A stretch of 42,252 bases of DNA from an uncultured Eubacteriales bacterium (GTDB lineage: Bacteria; Bacillota; Clostridia; Oscillospirales; CAG-382). A program made the position numbers and the translations under genes. Position 1 is the stretch's first letter, and the number at the start of each line of letters is the position of its first letter. This document shows, in pieces, positions 9,118 through 18,088 of this stretch. The DNA lies in the NCBI GenBank assembly GCA_900548115.1, contig URJL01000016.1:1-42252 (forward strand). The letters are read 5' to 3'. A model generated the notes under the pieces. It was not told where the DNA came from, made no database searches, and was given only the letters and a program-made list of their open reading frames with translations.

Positions 9118-9912
9118 TTATAGCGAACGCTTTATTTCCCCGATATGAGCCGTTCGGTATTGTCCCGGCGTCACGCCCGCGTATTTTTTGAAAGCACGGA
9201 TGAAATGATAAACGTTGGAATATCCCACCGCGCCCGCGACTTCCTTTACGGTTCGACTTTCGTCGGGTAAAAAGAGCTTGGCATGCTCGAGCCGCACGGC
9301 GAGAAGGTCGCTTTTGGGGCTGATTCCGAAGATGTGCTTATACAGATTGTGAAAGCGCGACGGACACAGATGAGCGAGCGCCGCCATCTCCTCGACCGTC
9401 CATTCTTTTTCGTATTGCAGATGCACCTTTTCCCGAAGCGTCGCAAAAGCTTCTCGCACCGACGGCGAAACGCTTTCGGCGCGGTCATTATTCACCCCGC
9501 GCGAAAGCTTTAAGAACAATTCGCGCAGCAAAAGCTCGCACAGCGCGTCGGAATCGGGACGGGGATTAAGCGTTTCCAGTTCCGCCTCGCGCATAAGCTC
9601 CGAAACAAAACCGTCCTCGGAAAGAGTATACAGCGTGTCGGTCTGCAGGCCGTAGGAGGAAAAGAACGCCTTTGCATCGGAGGAAATGTGCATCCAATCA
9701 TGCACAAAACCGTCGGGAAAAGCGCGGAGCAGCTGATGCGCGCCGGGCGAATACAAAATGCAGGTCCCGGCGGGACAGTCTCGAAGGATCCCCTTTTCCG
9801 AGACAAGGGCATGCGTCGTCATATGAATGAAAATGCACTCGTTTCCGACATAACGCTCCAGAGAAAAGGTGCTGTTTTCGGGCCATGCCGTTTTTATATT
9901 GCGAATTTTCAA
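9118..9912 (-). CDS. AraC-family transcriptional regulator
   Basis: Likely sugar-responsive activator. The N-terminal 150 or so residues look like a cupin sensor (HMTTHALVSEKG, CPAGTCILYSPGAHQLL). The C-terminal 100 residues form a double helix-turn-helix AraC DNA-binding domain with WTVEEMAALAHLCPSRFHNL and the family signature EVAGAVGYSNVYHFIRAFKK followed by YAGVTPGQYR. Start: a GTG at 9921 has no ribosome site, whereas the TTG at 9912 is preceded by GAGGTGA, so the TTG is preferred. It is divergent from the GH2 gene at 10257, which is its most likely target. The inducing sugar is not known. Confidence 0.85.
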   Translation of the reverse strand: MKIRNIKTAWPENSTFSLERYVGNECIFIHMTTHALVSEKGILRDCPAGTCILYSPGAHQLLRAFPDGFVHDWMHISSDAKAFFSSYGLQTDTLYTLSEDGFVSELMREAELETLNPRPDSDALCELLLRELFLKLSRGVNNDRAESVSPSVREAFATLREKVHLQYEKEWTVEEMAALAHLCPSRFHNLYKHIFGISPKSDLLAVRLEHAKLFLPDESRTVKEVAGAVGYSNVYHFIRAFKKYAGVTPGQYRTAHIGEIKRSL

Positions 9913-10017
9913 AGCCTTCACCTCACACGGTACGCCTTTCGCGGCGCACTTCGTTTTTCAATATCTTCAGCATACAACAAACAAGAGAAAAAGTCAATCA
10001 GAAAATAGATTATTGCA

Positions 10018-10045
10018 TTTACAAAACACGAAAAAAGAGTACAAT
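10018..10045 (+). promoter_or_regulatory. Candidate promoter for the GH2 gene
   Basis: TTTACA (10018-10023) and TACAAT (10040-10045) with a 16-base spacer. It would give an untranslated leader of about 205 bases before the start at 10257. The rest of the 344-base divergent intergenic region holds the GCAAAY repeats described separately. Confidence 0.45.
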
Positions 10046-10088
10046 GAAATATGAGAAGACAGAGGACGGAAAATTGACAAAGCCGCAC

Positions 10089-10155
10089 CGCAAACAAGCG
10101 CGAAACAACGCAAGCACGCGCTTTTGCAAACTCGGCGGCAAATGCAAACGCAAAT
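10089..10155 (+). repeat. Cluster of GCAAAY direct repeats, possible AraC operator
   Basis: GCAAA followed by C or T occurs at 10090, 10126, 10138, 10144 and 10150. The last three are in perfect 6-base tandem (GGCAAATGCAAACGCAAATG). They lie between the divergent AraC and GH2 genes, downstream of the proposed promoter. They could be regulator half-sites, or chance in a repetitive leader. AraC proteins usually bind longer half-sites, so this is uncertain. Confidence 0.3.
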
Positions 10156-10256
10156 GCGATTTTTCAAAAAGGGGTGTCGATTTTCTGTTTTCCGTTTTCG
10201 ACTTCGATAAAACGACAATCATTTCACTTCAATACGTCAAAAGGAGCAAAGAGAGA

Positions 10257-11999
10257 ATGAGCCATATACCGCGTCCCGAATACCCCCGCCCGCAGATGGT
10301 ACGGAGAGAATTTGTAAACTTAAACGGAAAATGGGATTTTGAGATCGACAAAAGCGTCTCGGGAAAGGCGCGCGGTCTTTTTACGCACGAGCATCTTTCG
10401 GGCGAGATCACCGTTCCGTTCTGTCCCGAAAGCCGCCTTTCGGGCGTGGGAGAAACGGATTTTCTTCCCTGTGTCTGGTATCGCCGCGATATCGAGATCC
10501 CGTCGGAGTGGGAGAACAAGCGCGTTCTTTTGCATTTCGGCGCGGTCGATTACCGTGCGACGGTCTATGTAAACGGAAAAGAGGTCGGTACGCACGTCGG
10601 CGGCTACACTCCGTTTTATTTCGACATCACCGACTATATAAATAAGGAAGGAAACAATTCCGTAACACTTTGCGCCGAGGACGACGTCCGCTCGAAAAAG
10701 CAGCCGAGCGGCAAGCAGAGCGAAAGCTACGCCTCCTACGGCTGTTTCTATACCCGCACGACGGGCATTTGGCAGACCGTTTGGATGGAGGCGGTCGAAA
10801 AAGCGCACATCTGCGGCATAAAATTCACGCCCGACATCAAAAAAGGAACGATTCTCTGTGCTTTCCCCGTGACAAACGACGCCGTCGGCGCGACGCTTAC
10901 CGTTCGCACCTTCTTTGACGGCAAGGAAACGGGAACCTCCTCGACGGTCGTTTCGACCGCAGAGCCGTTCGTTGCGGTCTCGCTCTCGGTGCTTCATCTT
11001 TGGGACATCGGTGCCGGCAATCTTTACGACGCGCTTATCACGCTCGAAAGAGACGGCAAGGTGCTCGACCGCGTCGAGAGTTATTTCGGAATGCGTTCGG
11101 TCAGCCTTGCGGGCGGCGCTTTCTGCCTGAACGGCCGAAAGGTCTTCGGGCGCTGGGTTCTCGATCAGGGCTTCTATCCCGACGGGATCTACACCGCGCC
11201 GACGGATGAGGCGCTCAAAAACGACATTATCTACTCCATGCAGCTCGGCTTTAACGGCGCGCGTCTGCATCAAAAAATCTTCGAGCCGCGTTTTCTTTAC
11301 TGGGCGGATAAGCTCGGTTACACCGTTTGGGGCGAGCACGGAAACTGGGGCTTGAGCGTCACGAACGAATCGGCGATTGCGCATTTCCTGCCCGAATGGA
11401 CCGACGCGGTCGAGCGCGATTATTCCCATCCGTCGCTCATCGGCTGGTGTCCCTTCAACGAAACCTGGGACGAAAACGGCACGCGCCAGTGCAACAACGT
11501 TCTGCGCATCGTATACGAAACGACCAAGAAGCTCGATCCGACCCGTCCGTGCATCGACACGAGCGGAAATTATCACGTTGTGACCGACCTTTTCGACGTA
11601 CACGATTACGAGCAGGATCCGAAGAAGTTTGCCGAATATTACAGCGAAACCGACAAGGGCATTGCGCGCGATCAGGTGTATCGCGCCGACCCGAGCCGTC
11701 AGACGTGGCGCGGCGAGCCGCTGTTCATGAGCGAATACGGCGGAATCCGCATGGCGGACAAAGAAAACAAGGGCTGGGGCTACGGCGTCGCTCCCGAGGG
11801 CGAAAAGGAATTCATCGAGCGCTATCGCGGACTTACGAACGTTCTGCTTGACGACCCGCATTTCATCGGCTTCTGCTATACGCAGCTTTACGACGTGGAG
11901 CAGGAGGTCAACGGATTGATGACCTACGAGCGCAAGTTCAAATTCGACCCGCAGATCTTTTACGAGATCAACACCCGCAAAGCGGCGATCGAGGACTGA
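10257..11999 (+). CDS. Glycoside hydrolase family 2 enzyme (beta-galactosidase/beta-glucuronidase-like)
   Basis: Cytoplasmic (no signal peptide) 580-residue enzyme that hydrolyses a beta-linked sugar with retention. It has the three-part GH2 core: an N-terminal jelly-roll sugar-binding domain (PRPEYPRPQ, NLNGKWDF), an Ig-like domain (about 180-290), and a TIM barrel. The acid/base glutamate is visible in GWCPFNETW and the nucleophile glutamate in MSEYGG. It lacks the extra C-terminal domains of LacZ, so the substrate (galactoside, glucuronide or arabinoside) is open. The upstream open frame extends further, but AGGAG 10 bases before ATG 10257 sets the start. Probably controlled by the divergent AraC regulator. 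Confidence 0.88.
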   Translation: MSHIPRPEYPRPQMVRREFVNLNGKWDFEIDKSVSGKARGLFTHEHLSGEITVPFCPESRLSGVGETDFLPCVWYRRDIEIPSEWENKRVLLHFGAVDYRATVYVNGKEVGTHVGGYTPFYFDITDYINKEGNNSVTLCAEDDVRSKKQPSGKQSESYASYGCFYTRTTGIWQTVWMEAVEKAHICGIKFTPDIKKGTILCAFPVTNDAVGATLTVRTFFDGKETGTSSTVVSTAEPFVAVSLSVLHLWDIGAGNLYDALITLERDGKVLDRVESYFGMRSVSLAGGAFCLNGRKVFGRWVLDQGFYPDGIYTAPTDEALKNDIIYSMQLGFNGARLHQKIFEPRFLYWADKLGYTVWGEHGNWGLSVTNESAIAHFLPEWTDAVERDYSHPSLIGWCPFNETWDENGTRQCNNVLRIVYETTKKLDPTRPCIDTSGNYHVVTDLFDVHDYEQDPKKFAEYYSETDKGIARDQVYRADPSRQTWRGEPLFMSEYGGIRMADKENKGWGYGVAPEGEKEFIERYRGLTNVLLDDPHFIGFCYTQLYDVEQEVNGLMTYERKFKFDPQIFYEINTRKAAIED

Positions 12000-12050
12000 G
12001 CGCGGAAAACGGAAAGACGAAAAAGGCATTCAAGAGCCGAAACAATAAGA

Positions 12051-12088
12051 AAACCCGACAAACAAAAGGTTTGTCGGGTTTATTTTTC
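12051..12088 (+). terminator. Intrinsic terminator after the GH2 gene
   Basis: Perfect 13-bp stem (12051-12063 with 12069-12081), 5-base loop, then ATTTTT. It overlaps the 3' end of the truncated HTH gene on the minus strand and may serve both. Confidence 0.85.
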
Positions 12089-12290
12089 GCCGTTTTCGGT
12101 TCTTGCGCTTTCGTCGGGCGCTTCGCACCGTCCGTATCCGTGTCGGTAATACTCATAAAACAGATCGTTCGGGGTACATTCCAGAATGTTGCACAGCGCC
12201 TCCATGTTTTCGTACTTGATCGCCGAGGTTTGGTTGTTGACCAGTCGGTTGAAGTTTTGGTAGCTCAGCCCGAGCTGAATATACAAGCCA
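12080..12290 (-). pseudogene. 5'-truncated Cro/C1-type HTH regulator
   Basis: The reading frame contains the last two helices and tail of a short Xre/HTH_26-type DNA-binding protein (LGLSYQNFNRLVNNQ, MEALCNILECTPNDLFYEYY). The first 20-odd residues expected in this family (start codon, helix 1 and part of helix 2) are missing: upstream of about 12290 the frame runs into sequence that belongs, on the other strand, to an SLH protein. No ribosome site lies in front of the remaining frame. It is therefore a truncated remnant produced by the same event that truncated the neighbouring SLH gene. Confidence 0.65.
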
Positions 12291-12297
12291 GTATGAG

Positions 12298-13143
12298 GAA
12301 ACCAAAACAATACCTCGTTTGATTCATGGTGAACTGTTCGATTGGAAAGTGACGAAAACGCCAACCTGCACCGAAAACGGCACACGCACAAAGTACTGCT
12401 CTTATTGTGAAAAAGCAGTCACAACCGAAACACTTCCCAAATCGTCGCACAATTTCGGCGCGTGGACGACGGTGACGGCGGCGCAATATAAGAAGGACGG
12501 AACCGAAAAGCGCACCTGTCAAAAATGCGGCGCGGCCGAGACCCGAAGCGTTTCGTATGTTCTCCCCGGAAAAGCGGCGTTTCGTTCACAGCGCGGCTAC
12601 GAAGCCTTTCGCGATGTCGCCGAGGACGCGTGGTTCTATCGCTACGTTAAGACGGCGTATGAATACAAGCTGGCAAACGGCGTCGGAAATTCCGCCTTTT
12701 CGCCCGACAACAAATTCACCGTCGCCCAGGTGCTGACGGTCGCCGCCAACATTCATTCCGCCTATTGCGGAATGACGATCGGCTCGGCTCTTGTGAGTGA
12801 GCCGTGGTATATGCCGTACGTGCGCTACTGTCTCGAGCAAAAGCTCATCACGTCGAACCAATTTGACGACTACACCCGCAACATCACGCGCGGCGAAATG
12901 GCGATCGTTTTCGCGTCGCTCCTGCCCGACGAGGAATACACGGCGGTCGTTTCGGGACAAAACCCCGACGTGACGAGCGATCTTCCCTGCTATACGGCGG
13001 TAAATAAGCTTTATAAAGCGGGCATCGTCGGCGGCGACGCGGGAAGCGGAAAATTCCGTCCCGACGACGAAATCAAGCGCTCAGAAGCGTGCGTCGTCTT
13101 CACCCGTATCGCCGCTCCCGAATACCGTATCGGCAAGGCGTGA
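12298..13143 (+). pseudogene. 5'-truncated S-layer homology (SLH) domain protein
   Basis: C-terminal part of a surface protein held to the cell wall by three SLH repeats (about residues 93-150, 160-215 and 220-272; motifs such as FRDVAEDAWFYRYV, ANGVGNSAFSPDNKFT and GGDAGSGKFRPDDEIKRSEA). Before them lies a cysteine-containing repeat type common in clostridial surface proteins (TPTCTENGTRTKYCSYC, then the related CQKCG). There is no signal peptide and no ribosome site. The frame begins in the middle of the first such repeat and continues upstream to about 12290 without a start. An SLH protein needs export, so this copy is almost certainly truncated. Translation from a TTG at 12319 is formally possible. 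Confidence 0.7.
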
Positions 13144-13167
13144 CGGAAAACACATCCTAATAATAAT

Positions 13168-13206
13168 AAGCCCGCGGAGCATCCTTTCGGATGTCCCGCG
13201 GGCTTT
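13168..13206. terminator. Bidirectional terminator between the SLH remnant and lacZ
   Basis: Strong GC-rich hairpin (AAGCCCGCGG...CCGCGGGCTT with an inner CATCC/GGATG stem). It lies just after the stops of the two convergent frames at 13143 and 13226. Confidence 0.75.
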
Positions 13207-13225
13207 GTGATTCGGTTTATTCCCG

Positions 13226-16200
13226 TCAGTGCAAAATTTTCGGAACGAGCTTGAACGAACCGGAGAATTCCTCCTCATCGACGCGGAATTCCTTGGCAAG
13301 CTCGGGACCGCACGAATGCGAACCGACGCCGCTCATGCGCATATCGATGTAAACGACCGTTTCCTTTTCGGGGACAAGCTCGTAATCGTGCTTTGCCGCC
13401 GTGAGCGTCTCGGCGCGGAAATGCGAAGCGTTAAAGCTGAAGGTCTCGCCGTCGTAAAGATTTTCGAAGAAAAGTCCGTGACCGAAGAGATTGCCGACAA
13501 AGGCGTTCCGCGTGCCGTAATGCGACGAATTTTCCTGCGGCATGACGTAATGCTCGAAATTGTCGCTTGCGGTGGTCTTAAACTTCGAAAGGCGCGACGA
13601 AAGGTGCTTGTCCGCATAGCTTTCGTACGGACCGTAGCCGAAGTATTCGACGCGCTCGTTGCCCTCGGGCATAACGAAGCGTGCGCCGAAGCGCGGCAGG
13701 AACAAAGAGCCCACGCCCGCGCCGCGTTTTACGGAATATTCAAGCGAGCAAGCGCCGTCGCGGGTAAAGACATAGGTCGCCTTGATCTTCAGCCCTTGCG
13801 CACGTGCGGGCGCGCCGAGAGCAAGATCGGCATACATCGTGATATGATCCTCCGTCCGCTCGGCAAGTCCCGCGCCGTAAACGGTCGCGACGAATTTGTC
13901 GAAGCCCATGTCCTCCCATTTTATGCGGTCATATTGATCGTTGTCGGTGGGAGCGCGCCAGATCGTAAGGCGCATCGGCTCGGAAAGCATGGTTTTTCCC
14001 TCATGCACGATCGAATCGATCGTGCCGAGCGCCTTGTCGAAGCGATAGCAGGTCTCGCCGCAGCAGATCTCGGCGTAGCGCTCGTCCTCGCCGTATTCGA
14101 GCGGGCAAAGCGCAAGCGTATCTTCAACTTTCTCTTCGTCCTCACAGAGCGTGAACAGCTCGAACTGATAAAATCCGTTTTCCTCGCCCTGTGCGGCGTA
14201 AGGATAAGCGGTATTGTAAAGGAAGCGAAGGTTCAGCGTATATTCGCCGGGAATCGAAAAATCGGTCGCGTTAAAGAGCGTGTAGGTACGCGAACGTCCG
14301 GGCGCGATCTCAAGACTTCCGAGCTTGCCCGAAAGCACAACCTTTCCGTCGCATTCGACGGTATAAGCAAGACTCAAATCGGAAAGCGAGGTAAAGCAGC
14401 GCTTGGAGCGGATCTTGATCTTGCCCGTCTCGAAATCGACAAGCTCGGCGGTGTACGGCTGATAGATCTTCTTCATTTCCAAAAGGCCGACATGCGGACG
14501 GCGGTCAGGATAAACAAGACCGTCGACGCAGAAATTGCCGTCGTTGGGATGGTCGTCAAAATCGCCGCCGTAGGTATAGCCGACCTTTCCGTCCTTTTCG
14601 ATCGCAACCGAATGGTCACAAAACTCCCAAACACAGCCGCCGCATGCGTTATCGTAACGGTCGATCAGATCCCAATATGCCGCAAAGTCGCCGGGGCCGT
14701 TGCCCATGGCATGGCAGTATTCGCAAAGGAAGTAGCACTTTTCGCCCTTTTTCAGATATTCTTCCATTTCGGAAAGCGAAGGATACATGCGCGATTCGGT
14801 GTCGGTGATGGCGTAAAGCTCTTCCTTTGTTGCACGGTGTCCTTCGTCCATCACCCCGCCGTAGCCGTTATTCAAAATATAATGCGACGCCGCGCCCTCG
14901 TAATGGATCAGGGCGTTTTTATCACGCGAACGGATATATTTTGCCATTTCGACCTGATTGATACCGCAGCCCGATTCGTTGCCGAGCGACCAGAAGATCA
15001 CGCAAGGCGCGTTTTTGTCGCGTTCGAACAAACGGACGGCGCGGTCGAGATAAAGCGGCGTCCAGTCGGGCGAATCCGAAAGCTCGCGCCAGCAGTTTAC
15101 GTAAACAAAGCCGTGCGTTTCGATGTCGGCTTCATCCACAATATAAAAGCCCATCTCATCGCAAAGCTCAATGAAGCGGGGGTCGGGGGGATAGTGAGAG
15201 GTGCGGATCGCGTTGACGTTGTGCGCCTTCAGGATCAAAAGGTCGCGCAGAAAATGGTCATACGGCGTTGCATGTCCGAGCACGGGGTGCGAATCGTGGC
15301 GGTTCACGCCGCGCAGTTTTACCTTCTTGCCGTTGATATACAAAACGCGGCCGCGGATCACAAGCGATTTAAAGCCGATCTTCTTAACGATCACCTCATC
15401 GCCCATCGAAAGGATGAGCGTATAAAGGTTCGGCATCTCATCGCTCCAAAGGGCGGGCGAATCGACCGAGAAGGTCGTTTTGTCCTTGACTTCGCCCTCA
15501 AAAACAACGTTTCCGTCGGGGGCGACCAGCTTGCCCGTTATCTTTCCTCTGCCTTTTTTCTCGATCTCAAAGGACACGTTACCCTTCGAGAAATCCTCGT
15601 TCAGCGCGGTTTTCGCATAAAAATCCACGATACGGTCTTTTCCGCGGGCAAGCAGGTAAACCTCGCGGAAGATACCCGACATACGCCACATATCCTGATC
15701 CTCGAGATAGCTCGAAACGCTCCATTTTACGCAAAGCACGGCAATGCGGTTGCGCCCCGGCTTTACCAAGGCGGAAACGTCAAATTCGCTCACACCGTGG
15801 CTGACCGAAGAATAGCCGACGAACGTACCGTTTACATAGACATAAAAGCCCGAATCCACGCCCTCGAAGGTGAGCGTCACATCACGCTTCGAAAAATCCT
15901 CGGAGAGATAAAAATCACGCAGATACAGTCCGCAGGGATTTTCCGGCGGAATGTGCGGCGGGTCGACGGGGTACGGATAACGGACATTCGTGTAATTCGG
16001 CACATCATATCCGCGCGAAAGCTCGGTCTGCCAGTTGCGAGGCACTTCGATCTCGTCAAAGCATCCGCAGTCGCAGATCTCGTAATCCTCGGAAACATAT
16101 TCGTCGTCGTCAAGATCGTGCGTCGACGGGAAATAGCGGAAAGCCCACGTTCCGCAAAGCGATTTGAAATAAGCGGAGTTGTGACGGTCGCCCGAAAGGG

Positions 16201-16300
16201 CTTTTCTCTCGGTGTCAAACGGGATAAAATACGCGTGCGGTTTTTCACAGTTTACGTGAAAATCCGCAAGCGACAAATGATGGGTAAGCTCAAGCGGCAT
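13226..16300 (-). CDS. lacZ: Beta-galactosidase, LacZ type (GH2)
   Basis: Hydrolyses terminal beta-galactosides such as lactose. Its 1,024 residues match the long five-domain LacZ class: N-terminal jelly roll (NWQTELSRGYDVPNYTN, YPYPVDPPHIP), Ig-like domain, TIM barrel with the acid/base glutamate in FWSLGNESGCG and the nucleophile in LCEYCHAMGNGPGD, second Ig-like domain, and the C-terminal small-chain beta-sandwich (LTIWRAPTDNDQ, VEYFGYGPYESYAD). No signal peptide, so it acts on sugar already imported. Start supported by AAGGAA 9 bases upstream. It follows the tautomerase gene by 50 bases on the same strand. No transporter is adjacent. Confidence 0.94.
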   Translation of the reverse strand: MPLELTHHLSLADFHVNCEKPHAYFIPFDTERKALSGDRHNSAYFKSLCGTWAFRYFPSTHDLDDDEYVSEDYEICDCGCFDEIEVPRNWQTELSRGYDVPNYTNVRYPYPVDPPHIPPENPCGLYLRDFYLSEDFSKRDVTLTFEGVDSGFYVYVNGTFVGYSSVSHGVSEFDVSALVKPGRNRIAVLCVKWSVSSYLEDQDMWRMSGIFREVYLLARGKDRIVDFYAKTALNEDFSKGNVSFEIEKKGRGKITGKLVAPDGNVVFEGEVKDKTTFSVDSPALWSDEMPNLYTLILSMGDEVIVKKIGFKSLVIRGRVLYINGKKVKLRGVNRHDSHPVLGHATPYDHFLRDLLILKAHNVNAIRTSHYPPDPRFIELCDEMGFYIVDEADIETHGFVYVNCWRELSDSPDWTPLYLDRAVRLFERDKNAPCVIFWSLGNESGCGINQVEMAKYIRSRDKNALIHYEGAASHYILNNGYGGVMDEGHRATKEELYAITDTESRMYPSLSEMEEYLKKGEKCYFLCEYCHAMGNGPGDFAAYWDLIDRYDNACGGCVWEFCDHSVAIEKDGKVGYTYGGDFDDHPNDGNFCVDGLVYPDRRPHVGLLEMKKIYQPYTAELVDFETGKIKIRSKRCFTSLSDLSLAYTVECDGKVVLSGKLGSLEIAPGRSRTYTLFNATDFSIPGEYTLNLRFLYNTAYPYAAQGEENGFYQFELFTLCEDEEKVEDTLALCPLEYGEDERYAEICCGETCYRFDKALGTIDSIVHEGKTMLSEPMRLTIWRAPTDNDQYDRIKWEDMGFDKFVATVYGAGLAERTEDHITMYADLALGAPARAQGLKIKATYVFTRDGACSLEYSVKRGAGVGSLFLPRFGARFVMPEGNERVEYFGYGPYESYADKHLSSRLSKFKTTASDNFEHYVMPQENSSHYGTRNAFVGNLFGHGLFFENLYDGETFSFNASHFRAETLTAAKHDYELVPEKETVVYIDMRMSGVGSHSCGPELAKEFRVDEEEFSGSFKLVPKILH

Positions 16301-16350
16301 AATTTAAAATTCCTTTCCCTTTGGTTTTCGCGTTTTTCGCCTTTTTCCGA

Positions 16351-16587
16351 TCAAAGCAGGATCTTCGGGTCATATTGCGGCTTTTTGTAAAGGTGCTTTT
16401 CGTTTTCGGTCACTTCCTCGCGGAATACCTCCTGCCACTGCTTTCCGTTGTAATCCTCGATCGAGACCGTGACCCATTTGGTATCGCATCCGAGCGTGTC
16501 GGAAAGCGTCTTTTCGAGCGCCTTTGCAAGTTCCTTTTTCTGTTCCTCACTGCGTCCTTCGATCATTTTTACGCTGATATGCGGCAT
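16351..16587 (-). CDS. 4-oxalocrotonate tautomerase-like protein
   Basis: Small 78-residue protein of the tautomerase superfamily, which uses the amino-terminal proline exposed after methionine removal as the catalytic base. The proline is present (MPHISVKMIEGRSEEQK), followed by the family's helix and strand pattern. Members usually form hexamers or dimers that move protons between keto and enol forms; the natural substrate of clostridial copies is unknown. GGAGGA precedes the start. It lies 38 bases after spoIIID and 50 before lacZ, all on the minus strand, so the three could share a transcript. Confidence 0.8.
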   Translation of the reverse strand: MPHISVKMIEGRSEEQKKELAKALEKTLSDTLGCDTKWVTVSIEDYNGKQWQEVFREEVTENEKHLYKKPQYDPKILL

Positions 16588-16625
16588 AATGTCATCCTCC
16601 TTTTTCTTTTCCCTTTTGGTCGTAT

Positions 16626-16925
16626 TTACTTATTTTTCTTTTCGCAATACGCGATCTTTTCGTATTTTTCCTTGGTTGCCCGTCCGCCGCGAAGATGCCG
16701 TTCGGCTTTGTTTACGGCAAGCACCTTTTCCACTTCGTGAAAGAGAGCGGGGTCGTCCTCCCGAAGACGGGTCGTAATGTCCTTATGTACGGTCGATTTT
16801 GAGACCGCAAAAACCGCCGCCGCGCTTCGGACGGTCGCTTTTTGTTCGGCGATGAATCGACCGAGCCGCACGGCGCGGTCTTTGCTCTCTTCGCGGCGGG
16901 GATGTTTTTTTCGGGAATATTTCAC
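16626..16925 (-). CDS. spoIIID: Sporulation transcription factor SpoIIID
   Basis: Mother-cell DNA-binding protein made under sigma-E. In Bacillus it turns many sigma-E genes on or off, including sigK and spoIVCA, the recombinase gene of the skin element. The 99-residue protein has the SpoIIID core: helix-turn-helix with AVFAVSKSTVHKDITTRL, then a basic HLRGGRATKEKY. Start is GTG 16925 with AGGTGA 5-6 bases ahead. An octamer reading CATAGAAT on the minus strand (16960-16967) resembles the sigma-E -10 element (CATACAAT), but no clear -35 partner is seen. Its presence shows the organism has a sporulation programme. Confidence 0.92.
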   Translation of the reverse strand: MKYSRKKHPRREESKDRAVRLGRFIAEQKATVRSAAAVFAVSKSTVHKDITTRLREDDPALFHEVEKVLAVNKAERHLRGGRATKEKYEKIAYCEKKNK

Positions 16926-17037
16926 GGAATCACCTGCAAAATTAAATTTTTACAGTGCCATTCTATGAAGAAAGCGAAAAAAACAGAACCGCGAAAACGG
17001 AAGTGCGAATGAAAACGAGAGCGAGAGTGAAATTCGG

Positions 17038-18023
17038 TTATTCCTGTGCGGTCGTCTCGACGGTCACGATAAAGCCGTCAACATTGTTTCCCGAAAGAGT
17101 GTACGGCTTGTCGTTCGGAACATAAACCGTCGTCTTGTCGCCGCTTGCGGGAACGAAGTAGACCTCGTAGCTTTTTCCCTCCGCGTCGATCGGAAGATGC
17201 TTGCCCTCAAAGGTATATTGCTTCAACTGCTCGATATACTCCTCAAAGATCAATCCGTTTTGCGTGACGTACATCGAGTGCGGTACACCGATATAACGAT
17301 AATGCCACGGTTCAAAGGTTATTCCGGTAAGCGCCGCCTTTTCTTCGGGATAGCGGCGGATAAAACCGTATTTTGCACAATTTTGCGGAATCCAAATATA
17401 CGGCTCCTCGTCGGCAAAGGTGCGTCCTTGCCGTTTTCGTAAATGCAGATGTCGAGCGCATAGCCCGAATGATGCTCGCTGTAGCCGGGATTGGCGGCAA
17501 TATCCGCACCCTTTTCGGCAAAGATCGCCTCCTGGTCCTCAATCGAACGGTAAGCGGCGTTGATCATGATGCCGACCTTGCCGCTGTATGCCTTGTAATC
17601 GGCGAACAACGTGTTCAGACGATCGATCACGGTGGGATTGAGCCATATGGAGGTGTCGAGGATCACATAATCCGAGGTTTTGTTTCCGTAAACGCTCACG
17701 GGCGATTCGGTCTTTACGGTGAGCGGCGCGGGAGAGTCGACAAAGGCGTGGTCGTTGTTGATTAAGATCAGCTCGCCGAAATGAATTTCGTTCGAATCGA
17801 CGGTAATCGGCGTCACGTTATCGGGTATCTTCGGCTGCTCCTCGACGACGTTTTGCGCCGTCTCGTCCTCCTGAGACGTTTGCACCGCCGTGCGCAGATT
17901 TTGTGCGTCGCGGGGCATGGTCGAGAGATTGACCGTACCGAAAATAAAAACATTCGCAATAATGGCGATGACCAAAATCAAAAGCAGGGTAAGCGTTGTG
18001 TTGTCTCTGCGTTTTTGTGACAT
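17038..18023 (-). pseudogene. VanY-type D,D-carboxypeptidase (peptidase M15B), frameshifted
   Basis: Membrane-anchored zinc peptidase that trims the terminal D-alanine of cell-wall peptides. The N-terminus has one membrane helix (TLTLLLILVIAIIANVFIF). The catalytic domain has the zinc motif SEHHSGYALD. The frame then breaks near 17419, right after ENGKDA. Reading on in the next frame restores the family exactly (FADEEPYIWIPQNCAKYGF, then the second zinc motif EPWHYRYIG) and continues to the stop at 17038. A single missing base explains this; the intact protein would be about 327 residues. Without correction, translation ends at 17319 and lacks one zinc ligand. It could be a true mutation or a sequencing error. 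Start supported by GGAGA. Confidence 0.88.
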
Positions 18024-18088
18024 TTCTTTTGAGTCTCCCTTCGGGCAGTTTCCCTATCAGTATACCATACGAAACGGAAAATTTCCAG

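Noticed and set aside
13229..16390. A 1,053-codon open frame opposite lacZ on the plus strand
   Set aside because: It mirrors the lacZ codons, has no recognisable domain and no ribosome site; a by-product of codon bias. The same applies to long antisense frames over topB (555-1961), the GH2 gene (10320-12029), korA/korB (23003-24187) and the penicillin-binding protein (27116-28279).
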